Shown: in pieces, positions 27,801-39,800 of the stretch
Numbering within the stretch: position 1 is the first letter of the stretch
Layout: each line of letters begins with the position of its first letter
Assembly: GCA_905147135.1 (NCBI GenBank)
Contig: LR990042.1
Location: 16,669,545 to 16,733,544, forward strand
Reading direction: 5' to 3'
Length of the DNA stretch: 64,000 nt
DNA from: Blastobasis lacticolella
Lineage: Eukaryota > Arthropoda > Insecta > Lepidoptera > Blastobasidae
Position numbers and translations under genes: made by a program
Notes under the pieces: model-generated
What the model was told of the DNA's origin: nothing
The model's database searches: none
What the model saw: the letters and a program-made list of their open reading frames with translations, nothing else

Positions 27801-30800
27801 CTGCGAGTGCGCAGCCAACTTTATCCCTCCCTACTCGCGACCAACCGTGAAATCTCACAAAAAACGTGAAATACTAATCCTCCAATTTTATATGATAAAA
27901 CATATGTTTTATCCAAATAATAGTAACGACTAGGCACATATGACTACAGTATGTATGTACTGTAGGTATGTATAACACGGCTAGCACAAGTGTTTCTGCG
28001 ACACAACTCGCGCTGCGAGAGAGCGTTTGTTTCCTTCTCTCTGAGAAAGATGAAAGAGAGCAATATCTATGTCGCACCCTTTCTCGCTTATCGCACGCGA
28101 GAGCACACTTGTGCAAGCCGTGCTTGTATGTATACCATGACACATGCACACCAACCTACCTACCACCAGTATAAAATCAGCTAGCATTACTATGCATGCG
28201 CGTACATATACGGGACAGTCCAAACTCTAAACAGTTGCGTTAGGCGCATACTGGATGCCCGGACCCGACCCAGAGACCAGATCACGACGTCGGAAAATGA
28301 TAATAGTAGACTGAAACCACAACACCAACATGTAGCCTGTTCAGGTTCTAAACGTACAAAATACGCTGCGTATCGAACGCTCTACATTATTTCTAGTACC
28401 GTTGTTGTAACAAAGGATCTTGTAACGCCCAAACCCAGTGGCAACTAAGCTTCAAATCCCTGACACGAATTGCCGGGCGGGGGCGTACGTCACGCGAACA
28501 AACTGTCAACGTATCTCTTACGCAATCATGACCATATCTCGCATTCACATTTCACTCCGCTGTCGGCGGGACCCATCTTTATGGGCCGTATAAAATATCC
28601 TCACTCGAAGATATTCCCCCAGACATATTTTACCAGGGCTCAATGTAAATTCCCCTAAATGGGATCCGAAAAGTATTGTGCATCCATTTTTAATGGCTAT
28701 TGGAAAGTTTCAAAAGAATATAATTTATCCTTAATCTGCAATTCACACACAATTCTCTTCTTCTGCTCAAGGTCTAGCCGGGACCATGATAACTAAAAAG
28801 ACATCGAAATACATTATAAAAAACATGCCTTTTTCCCAAAACATGCTCAGTTAACGATATTCGCTATAAATATAAACAAAAGAAGAGTATTTTTTTTTCG
28901 CTGTTTTTAGTTATTGGATGTTCTAAGAATCTTTGGTTAATTAGACGTTGTAACCTTTGTCTTACCATCAGAGACATCAGGTAATCCGCTTACTAGTTCA
29001 TCTGTAACATCCCTAGATAATTCTAAATATCACGAGCAAATGCACTTGCTGTTATTTTTAATCTAAGTGCACCGTTACATACGAACAGACAGCCCATCCT
29101 ATAGTGACTATTTAAAAATATTTTTGAGTATATTTAAATTTTTACTAGTTTGTAACTGGTTACAAAACACAGTTACATAGACTGCCGAACTGGGAAGGAA
29201 TCAGAACCGCAAATGCATTATCTGCTATAAGTTTATATTTACTCGTTTTATTTTTAGATAGTGGTATGTATGATGTGTCACTCCTTAACCACAAACAATT
29301 GTCAACTTGTCCTAACAGCTACACACACACGAGGTTGTGGAAGTGTGCGCAAAGATCCTGTACCAAGTGGAGCTGCAGCGGTCTAACCTGGAACACATGT
29401 GGGGCTTCAGCGTGGAGGCCGAGCTGATCGAGAACGCCGAGCGTCAGGACGAGCTCTGCTGCTACGTCAGCCGTGTCGAAGATAAGAGCGTAGCCATGCA
29501 GAATGGTGGGTTAGACATAGGTACTCTGCACAGTAAGAGATTGGTACCTATACAATAACGCCGCTGAATTCGCTACAGTTTCTAATTTACGAAGGATCTC
29601 GCCTTCATGTTTTCATTACAATTCTGATCGCTTTTGTAACAAAACCGAAAAAAATGGTAAAAACAATCGCCCGGTTTCCAATTACTCCTTTTTGCGGCAG
29701 GGATAATCAAAGGCGACGAGATTATGGTGATCAACGGAGCGATCGTATCCGACCTAGATATGATGTACTTGGAGAGCGTGCTGCAGGAGGAGCAGTCCCT
29801 AGTCATGATGATGAGGTACGTATACAGTTTTCGCTGTTTCATTTCCATGTCGATGCAAATACTAATCCGATCGTCAACCGAGTTAACAGCTGTTCATTAA
29901 TCAAACGAACTCCGCCCGCGGAATTCGTTTACATCGAATTAGAATATTCACTGCCGCGGCAGAAGTTGGAATTTGAATAAAAATGTTTCGAGCGGAGCGC
30001 CGCCGCTGCGTTTTAAAAGTAGGTGGAAGGTCGCGGTGGCAGGAAGCCGGGGGGCAGTGTAGCACTTAATAGGACGGAAGTTAAAGTGTGGCGACGGCAG
30101 GGTGGAAGGTCTGTTCATCGGCGTTTCCCGCCCTCATACACCTGACCTTTCGCGGCGAGTCACCGAAGCGCTCGCTGCGGCCTGCGACCTACATACTCCC
30201 TCGCCCTGAGCCCTGCTCTCGGCGCTCGGCGCTCGGTCGCAGCCTCCGCCATTGTGTGTGCCGCCCGCAATTGAGCCTCTCCACCTTGCCGCAGCGCTGT
30301 ATTAATGTACTCCGAGTGGCAGCACCTCGCCGGCCGCGGCGCCCACGACACGATATCATTGTTGTGAGTTTTATCACGCCATGCCGCCGCCGGCCCCCGC
30401 CGCGATAAAGCCGTTCCGGCCTCAAGACGCCTTTATTCCATTGTTACGTAGATTGTATAATTAGTTATAAAGTTCGCGAGATGAATTACGAGAATTAGAT
30501 TTCAGTGTTTCCCCACTTTCGGTGAGTCAAAAGTACAAAACGTTAACTTGTACCGAGAGAGCGTCTATGAACAATGTCAGCCTGTTTCCTATTATGTATT
30601 CATATTTCAAATTCTTGCAAGAAAAATGTCCTGATTCATTTATCTTTAGTAAGCACGATGAATATTTTAATAAAGCCTTGTCGTTCCACGCATGAGTAGC
30701 TATCTCCGCATAACTTTTGATGGAAATTGAGCTTATGTCCCGTCTTTGTTTACATTGATCGACATGTACTCATGTTGTTGTAAATATAAATCTTATAATT

Positions 30801-33800
30801 CCCTCGCGTAAGCACGTATCATGTAAAGAAATGGATACGGAACAAATTGATTTCCACAATTTCTTGTGTCAGTTCCGTAAACGTGATAGAAATTTCGTAC
30901 GTGACGTTACCGCGCGTATTTTTCATAAATGCTTCTACTTTTGTTTTAGAATGAAAGTAAAATTGAATCCTAACCTATAAAATTTGCGTTTTTTTCGCGA
31001 TTAAATATTTGTTGTACGTAACATATCAAAATTAATACTTGATTTCGAAAATAGAGTATGTTTCGATTCTAAGTCCTAAGTCCCTAAAATTTAATAAAAT
31101 ACTTTCATATCTTTAACGTTTCAGTTGTTTAGCAGTCGTGGTTTTTAGTTTTTGTACTACTTTATTATTAATATTTCTGTTCTAAGTCCGCATCCATTCT
31201 CCATTCTCCATTGTAGAAACGACAAAAATAATCGTGTCGATTTACACACACATTTTTTTATACACAAATATCGATCTATTTCTATACAAATTATGTCGAT
31301 ATAACGTCCCAAGACCAAGAGTAATGAAGTGAGTTCCCTTGTTTAAACCCACTTAGACCTACCGATATCAGCAACCCCCCGTACGCAGGTCCTCGCGCAC
31401 GGAGCCGCCCGAGCTGAGCGGCGTGATGCGTGCAGCCACTGACGACATTATCGACTCGCTGGTCTGCCCGCCGCCGCCCACCGACCCGCCGGTGATCTCC
31501 GACGACATGATCTCCGGGCTGATCGTGCCGGCGCCTGCTTGGAGTGAGTACCCGAAAATTATTAGTAGGTATTTAGCGACGTCATAGGATCGCTGCGTTG
31601 CCTGGCGCCGACCACCGATCGTGATCTCCGACGACATGATCTCCGGACTGATCATGCCAGCGCCGGCGTGGACTGAGTACCGCCATATCTGTTGTTACCC
31701 ATAAATCTTTAGTAGGTATTTAGCGACATCATTGACTAGCTGGTCTGCCCGCCGCCGCTTACCGATCCGCCGGAGATCTCCGACAATCTCCGGGCTGACT
31801 GTGTCAACGCTGGCGTGAAATGACAACCGCCGCCTTTATTGTTACCCATATATCACCGATAGCTATTTAGCGACATCATAGGCTCGGTGGTCTGTCCGCC
31901 GCTGCCCACCGACCCGCGGGTGATCTCCGATGATCTCCGGGCTGATCGAGCCGCCACCGGCATGGACCTATAAATCATGTTTTTTGTATAAGAAATAGCC
32001 AAGCATCTGACCGCTATCTAACCTGGTGGCAATTGACTGGTGGATATAAACAGTATATTCACTCTAGCCGTGAAGTTGTTAGTTGTAGTATATTGTAGAT
32101 AACTTAAAAAATTGTTCCAAAACTGAAAGGAAGATAAAGTTCTTGGGCATAATCTAGCTCTATTTAGCCCGATTTTAGCAAACCTATACTGTGCGAACGA
32201 TAATTTAAATCGTGAACAAAAGTATTTAATTTGGTATTCCAATGGAACAGGAGTAGGTATGTCCAAAGAACATCCGGAACCCGTCCAGCCGATAATTGGG
32301 CTTACTGCTCATTGGGCATTTTGCGCTATTGGACGTTTTGTTACCTAGACCATCAGATCGGATAATGTCTAGAAATAGGGCGGAAAATTAATAAATATTT
32401 TCTCAATAAAAGTCTACTCTCCACTACCTAATTATTTAAATATCTACCAATATACCTACTAATATAATTTCGATGTGCGTCTAAGGAATATATATCGTTC
32501 AAAGCTTTCAATTCAATACACCGAAAGCCCACCCGTTCGGCAGCTATTGCCCCAGACGAACTGCCAAAGTATCAAGCAATGACGTCCAACTTATATCGTC
32601 GTCGTCGGGGATTAAAAATTGCCCGTTTGGCCCCTGACAGCGGGTAATAGCGCCAATCTGCCCGTGGGTGTCGTGTAAGGAGCAGGGTTGCCACACTAGG
32701 TATCATGGTTTTGTTCTAAATGAGAAACCACGATATTTTCGAAAAAAATGCAAAATTAAAATAAATAAAAAAGAAATAGTTTAAAAAAAATTCTTCTCTC
32801 GGGGAATTACAAGTTTTGTTACAAAAAGTCTTGTTATGAATAATTTCAATATTTTTTGTAAATTGCCTTAATATATACGAAAATAACTTATTGCTATTTA
32901 GTCCTAGGTTCTGAATGCTTGATCTAAGTACTGGGTTCATGAATATAAAAATTGTTCTAAATCTAGCGACGAAAGTGCTAAGTTGGCAACCCTGTTAAGG
33001 ATACTAATCTTTTAGAGGCAGACCTTCTGGGACCTCCGTACATCAGAAAATGGGCAGCGTTTTTATTGTGTATTTTCGACACTGCGATCTCCAAACCGCC
33101 TTCTCAACGTGGAGATTATGGCCATTTCCTTAAGTCATACCGGCTTTAGCCGAGCTGTGGGTGGTTACGGGCTGCTAATGGTTATGAATTATGATGCGCA
33201 CTGGAAAAAAAATAAAACTCGACCCTAGAATGTGGCGAAGGAATATATGAGCAAATAACTACCTCACTGTTCCCGAGAACTGTTCCTAAATTTGCCTTAT
33301 GATGATGGTAGGTATAGTTTATGGAAGTAAAGCCTTACAACAGGGATCGAAGTTTAGTAGTGGATTTTTTTTCTGAGTTACCTACCAGAGACTATTTACA
33401 TTTACGGCTCACTGCTGGACTTGAGCCTCCTCTAAAGCAGTTTGCCATAATCTTCACGGTTGATAGGTGCGTGGGAAATCGCAGTATTGAAATTGAAACA
33501 CGACGAGGAAAACGCTGCCACACATTTTTGGAGTTTCTACTTTGCCGGACAGTCACCAACGGCTAATACGTTGATAAAGTTTCATTCCCAATTGCAAAGT
33601 CTGTCCGCACATAGACCGGGAACATGTACTTGAATGCCATAATCAAGATACGAACGACCATCTAGACGAAAGGTCTGAAACTGCTATGCGCTTGAATTTC
33701 TGCTCTGAAATCCAACTTCGGATCCTGACCCACAAAGATACCTAGCAAATATCACAAAAGCATAGTGTAGTAATTTATTAACGTACAACATCACTAACGA

Positions 33801-36800
33801 AACAAGGCCCAGCCTCGAAACAGTCCGAATGCGGAGTCTGCAATCTTTGCACAGCAATGCAGCAGACATTACCGGGTACCGCGTCCAATTATCCCCCGCG
33901 CCCTACATACGGCCTGTCATTTCCGACGCAATCTCTCGCGCGCACTCGCCCCGCTCGCCTCAGCTACGAGCGCTCAAATGCATTCCCGACGCCCGCCGAA
34001 CCGAGCCAGAGGGGTCTCGACCCAACAATATTCCAATACAACGCCCGACAGAACCTCCGGCAGAACGTCCAGCCTGCCAATGGACGTGTGACGGACAACT
34101 TTGCTCTGGGGAATACGAGTATGAAATGCTGACTTTCGCCGGTTTTAGTTTTCGATCGCGCGGAATTCGATGACATTTTTTCGTTCGCCCGGATGACATG
34201 TGATCCGATATCGTTATATTATATCGCCCTACCCTATCACCCAAAACGTTTTCGGATGAACGCGCGTAAGATAACTTTTTGTGTTTATAACTCTGTGTAA
34301 GTTATCGTCAGCGAGCAGTTTGAAAGTACTGAAATTAAACTAATCATGTCAGCTATCATGTCGACATGTCGAGTATTGGACGGTCGGCGTAGACCTGTCT
34401 TTTTTTTCCTCATCCGCAGGCCACATCGTATTACCGCTAGTTATTTCTATTACGTAATAATAAAAAACAATATTACCTACGAAGCAGGAAAGTTATTTTG
34501 ATCGACAGATCACTTTACATATTTTCTTAGTGCCCATAACTTTCTCTGCATTACAATAACTACGTTCCCCGCCACACACATGAAACGCTCCGATGTCTAA
34601 TAGTTTATTAAGGCACTTGACACAAATTCCTTATTCATCAAAGACAGCTTTACGGTGGCTGCTGACTAAGCGGCCTCTTACATAGTTGTAAATATTAAAG
34701 TCTTCATTACGCGACCCAGCGAAATTGACGTCATCATTCATTTTCATTTTGCGCCGACCGCTTAACAAGCAACTCTTCAATCTTCCACCTACATAATACT
34801 CTTGGCAGCGTTCCCTGCCGCGTCTTCATTGAGTTGGAATCGTGGCTGTCAGCCAGTATACTTTGTGCATCGTACATTACAAAATATCTGGCTCGACTCT
34901 TTGCTGATTATCGATCCCTCGTTATATTGCCTCCATTTATAGCACTTACCCCACTTTATGTCCTTCGTTTCTGATTATCGTGGCGTAGCGATGGCAATGG
35001 CGACGTGCTACCTTATACTCCACCCAACTAAACTTTGTTAATGAAAGGTGGGGTGCCAGAGACACTGACTTGATTTTGCTTATTGAAGCCTGCGGTTGCC
35101 CATATATCTACTTACAATATTGCTATAATCACTACGCCTCTACGATTATAAGTACATGAAGAATACGACATTTATGAGATGAGAAACCCGGTCTAAATCA
35201 TGGCTGAATATTACAGAATAGGTTAATTGCATGAATATAATTACAATTTGTTAAGAAATACGGATATAACATCCCCCTAAAAATTACGTGATTAAAATCT
35301 CCGACTCGCAGAGCCTGTCCCCGAAATTATTTAAGCAGTTAAATTTGTTTAGCCACGTTATAAATTTCGCTCTTCCACGAGCCTTCCTTATAAAATAAAT
35401 AAATCCTAATTTTCGGAGGTTTTTTGCCTCGCCTTGGTTGGTGGGTATTTTGTGGGCCGCAATAATTATGCCGACTGCGTTGGTCATTATTGTGAGTTAA
35501 CGAAGTGAAATTCGCTGCCCTGTTGAAATTTCGCAATAATTTATTACAGTTCTCGTGTTCGTGCGACACAAGAGGCAATTATGACGTAGTATTGACTGTG
35601 GAGCGGCACTCACCGCGCTCGCTGCGCACGCCGCCCACGCCGCGCACGCCGCGCACGCCGCGTACACCGCGCCCGCCGCGTACACGGTGCCCGCCGCGCA
35701 CACCGCTTACACGCCGCACAATGCCCACAAACACAATATTTATTGTGACAACCTCGCGTAACGAGTCTGCTGTTCTACCCTCTTCTAATGCGCATTCAAT
35801 ATGCGAAACGAAAAGCTTCCATTTTGTGCCTCCCATCTGTGTCTCCATTCTTCTTTTGCACCGACGTTTCAGTAAAAAATACGTTTCCATTTGTCCACAG
35901 TCATTGAGTTACATTTCAGTTATTGAGTAATTTGTAAATTTTGTTGTCTTGAATTCGAACGCGCCGTTATCGGGCGGCGGCACGTCACGGCCACGGTGAG
36001 CGAGTTCGCAGCGAAACGAGGTCGCAAAAATGGTGCCAATGGGGCTGCCAGTGCAAACTGTTGTAGGAACTAATTTTAAAACAGAAACAGCCGTCTCCGC
36101 GTCGGCATAAAGGTCGTGACCCAACCCGAGGCTATTTACCAGTGCCCGTGTTGACTCACGGCGACCAAAAACTCATTGTGTGACTTGTTGTCATAAAGCA
36201 CCCTCTACATGAAACTTTCAGCGGACGACGTAATTCTCCCTCGCAATATTGGAAGCTGAGCTGCTCTTTTGTTATCATCTCTATTGAAAATATTAGCTCG
36301 CGGTGTTTAAACAGAGCGGCATTACATCAATATTGGCAGCGCCAATATGTGTATTACTTTCTCAGGGAAATTTTACATTACAACATTAAAACACCTACTC
36401 TTACCACCGGCATCTGAAAATGAAAGCTAAAACCAGAGCTCTGATTTTATTCGTCTGCTGCATATTTTATCATTGTTCGCGTACCGGTGACGGATTATTC
36501 TGATTTTTGCACATTTTTGCATTCCACACTGTTTCTTTAAATATTAGAGGTGGATTTCGAATGCTACTGCTGGAGAGTACACCTCTAGGGAGCAGGGAGA
36601 GGAGAAATTAAATATTTTATAAAGCGAAAATGCACCGGATTTTTTTCGTCAAATACGTTGAATCCATTCCGTCGGTGTTTCAGGAAAGTTTGCGTTGTAT
36701 TCAAACATTGTACAACTGTCGCGTTCTCGTATTTAAATAACTCGTAGGGTTTGTTTTTGTTTAGTGAATTTCGTACGAAATATCGCTACCATGCTTCAAA

Positions 36801-39800
36801 TGTATTTATAGTCGCCCATCGTTCGCTAAAAATAGCACAAAATACTTAATTCTTAACAAGACACAAGGAACATATGTGTTTTCCCAAAGAACAGAAGGGA
36901 CCATTACTAATAGGTAGCGCATGTTGGTATTTGTAAAATTCACGTCTTACATACCTACTTTTACAACGCGTAAGTCTACATTGCACCCTCTCTGTAGCCT
37001 TCCTAAATAGGAATTTTGAAGACTTCCCAACATGTTAGAGAACCCTTAATCATATTTGTATCAGTGCTATAACGGCAATGTATTGTGTATGACTCGCAGG
37101 CAAGGAGCTGTACAGCCCGGAGGCGGACGTGCACGGTGACGTCACAAGCGGCCCGCCCAAGGTCAGCTCGCGAACCAACTCGTTCGAGATCGAGAACCTC
37201 CTCAAGGTAAGACGTCAGCAGCAACACTCCGCACCCCTTCGTGCCCGATTGTACAGCCTAATTCCGGATTCAATTATCTCACGCTCCCCGAGACCGTTCC
37301 CCGTTTTATTTCGTTACTGTACCCGCATGGTAATGTGCCTTTTCTAAAATATTATCGTCCCGGGAATCCAAATGGGATAGAATACAATTTAATGCGTTCC
37401 CTGCAGACCTGTCCCGCACCCGCATCGGGTCCCACCTTAATGTGCCGTTCACAGGGCAAAGCACGTACCCTCCAACCAATCAGCGCACTGGTGCACTCTC
37501 CGTGTCTAACCCAATCAGCATTGCGATCGCTACCGACGCCGTTTACTTTCCACGTTTATTATTTCCCATATGTTTGTATTCTATAACGTGAACGAGACAA
37601 TGTTGCTTACGCTAATGTTAGTAGATATCATGTCGTTTTAACTTTTGTGAGGGATCTTGATCGTTACTTCATTCTCGCCTTATGTCTGAAATGCCTGTGT
37701 CATATTTCATGTTTAAGTTGAACGTGTCTGCAATTATTGTACTTATTCAGTATTGCAAACGTCCATAGGCTGCGGTAACTTCTTACCACCAGGCAGGCCG
37801 TACGCTTGTCTGTCACCTTAGTGGTATAAAAAAATATATACAGCTTTGAAAACTTTATTTGGTGTTTTAGTAGAAGCATTCGAAGATTGCTGCGTTTCGT
37901 GGTTAATGTTCTGGGAAAATTCTGTTGGTGTAGTACCTACTTGTCATTTTTACTTTATATCTTATATTATATCACTTTTACTATTTATTATATCTTATTT
38001 CTTTCTTCACACGTCATTTATTTATATGGAACCAACCAAACCCACCCGCTGAGCCCGGTTAGACACGGACCCGCCTACCCCGCATGCAGACTGGTGTCGC
38101 TCGATGTCGATATCGATGTTGTCTCGTGAACAGCTGTGTGAAAGGTCCATGTGGTGCTTGAGGTCCACCTTTTAACCGGGACGGGGGGTATGCATTAAAT
38201 CAGAGTTGTGGGCGTGTCCGTGTGCGCCAGAGTGCGGAGCAGGTCACCGGATGGTGCCGGTCGCCGGCGGAGACCCGCCGCGGGAGCCCTACCGGCAGCG
38301 TGGCCAGCGCCGCCGCCGGCACGCCCAGCCGACACCTCTCGGATGCGGACAAGCTAAGGAAGGTCCTCAGCGAGCTGGTGGACACCGAGCGCGCCTATGT
38401 TAAGGTGAGTGACAACTACTGACAACTATGAACCAGTATGACTAAATTGTTTCATTAGTCACCTAACGAACCAATCCACCAGCCACTCTCCTCCTATCCT
38501 ATATTTATGCAATAAAATGTTCATTCATTAATTCACTCTCGAATAAAGGTTCTGTTAGCTAACTTTCTCCGATTGCAGAATTCAGGGTAAGCAAGCACAT
38601 AGCAGGCTGTAGTTTCATCCAACCGATCATTCTCAATCTTTGTGCTAAGTTAGTCAGCCTAGTTCAAGAAGATGCAAATTGTAGCTGTTTTCGTAGGGTT
38701 TTAAGGTTTAAATTAAGAAGAAGTATTTGTTATCAGCAGTTCGTTATTTCATATAATGAGTATTCCACCGTTAACAGTAACAAAATTTAAAGACCTACGT
38801 ACCTACGTAATATCATGCCTTTTTCCTTATGGGGTAGATTTCGTTTCAAAATATATTTTTAAACATAAAGAGAATAAGACCAATAATCTTCCCCAAGACG
38901 TGCCAAGACGTAACGTAAAAGTACACACCGCTGTGCATTTATAGGTATGTAATATTAATAAAGACGGATTCATTGTAATCATGAAAATGAAAAGAATAAA
39001 GGGACGAAAATATTACCCTTAGGTATATTTTCATAAGTCATTCAATACGGCTCCGTGCTCGGTATGGCTTTTCTTACAAATGGTCGTAGAAAATATCGGC
39101 AGTAAGAGATCCCGTTACGATTCCCCATGGAAATAGGAATGTCTTCTTTGAAAACTTACTAACGAGGAAAAGTTTCACATTGACCGAGTTCGCGGGACAT
39201 AAATAAACTTAGCAATTGAATATTTATACATTTCGTTGTGTAAGTACTTCATTCATTCGCAACCTTGTTGTTTAATATTGACAGAGATGTTGACAGAGCT
39301 TCAGTGCTAAAGGTTCATTTAGGTACAGCATTGGCAATAATTCATACACTACCGTTTTTTATGCTGAATGTTTAATCACACTGAATTTAAAGCGGACTAT
39401 CTCCAAACAGGAACACAAGCAACACACAATCTGAATGTAGGTAGGTACAAGCCTAAACAATAAATCGTGTCGCATGAAAATCCAAGTGAATTGCGTCGTA
39501 CGCTGCCAAGTACTCATGCTTAACTACTTGTAGTGCCTTAACGTCATCATTACACGGCAGACGGCGCTTTGTTTGACGCCCTCGAGCGCGTCGCTTTATG
39601 GGCCCATCCCGTATTCCGCTGCAACTTCCACGACACACGTAATAACATCCTACACAAAATTAATGTCACAATCACAAAGTTCACAGTATTCCAAACACAC
39701 CCCTATTTGACTACATAATGAGAAAAGCTTCACGCTATGACGAGTTGATAGCGCAAGTTTCTATTAGTTACCACCATAGAGGTTTCACCGATCGACAAGT

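Larger units (their letters stand above)
25605..29318. other. sif intron 7
   Basis: Donor gtgagt, acceptor cctaacag. It contains two inverted-repeat elements (26439-26603 and 27975-28122). The rest shows nothing I can assign. Confidence 0.75.
31544..37099. other. sif intron 10 (5.6 kb)
   Basis: Donor gtgagt, acceptor gactcgcag. It holds the decayed exon copies (31576-31979), a GC-rich block at about 33830-34180 with overlapping short open frames, and a GC-rich minisatellite at 35622-35720. The rest is AT-rich and unassigned. Confidence 0.75.

Noticed and set aside
35505..35930. 141-codon + strand frame over the minisatellite
   Set aside because: Its length comes from a stop-free tandem repeat, with no exon signals that fit sif.
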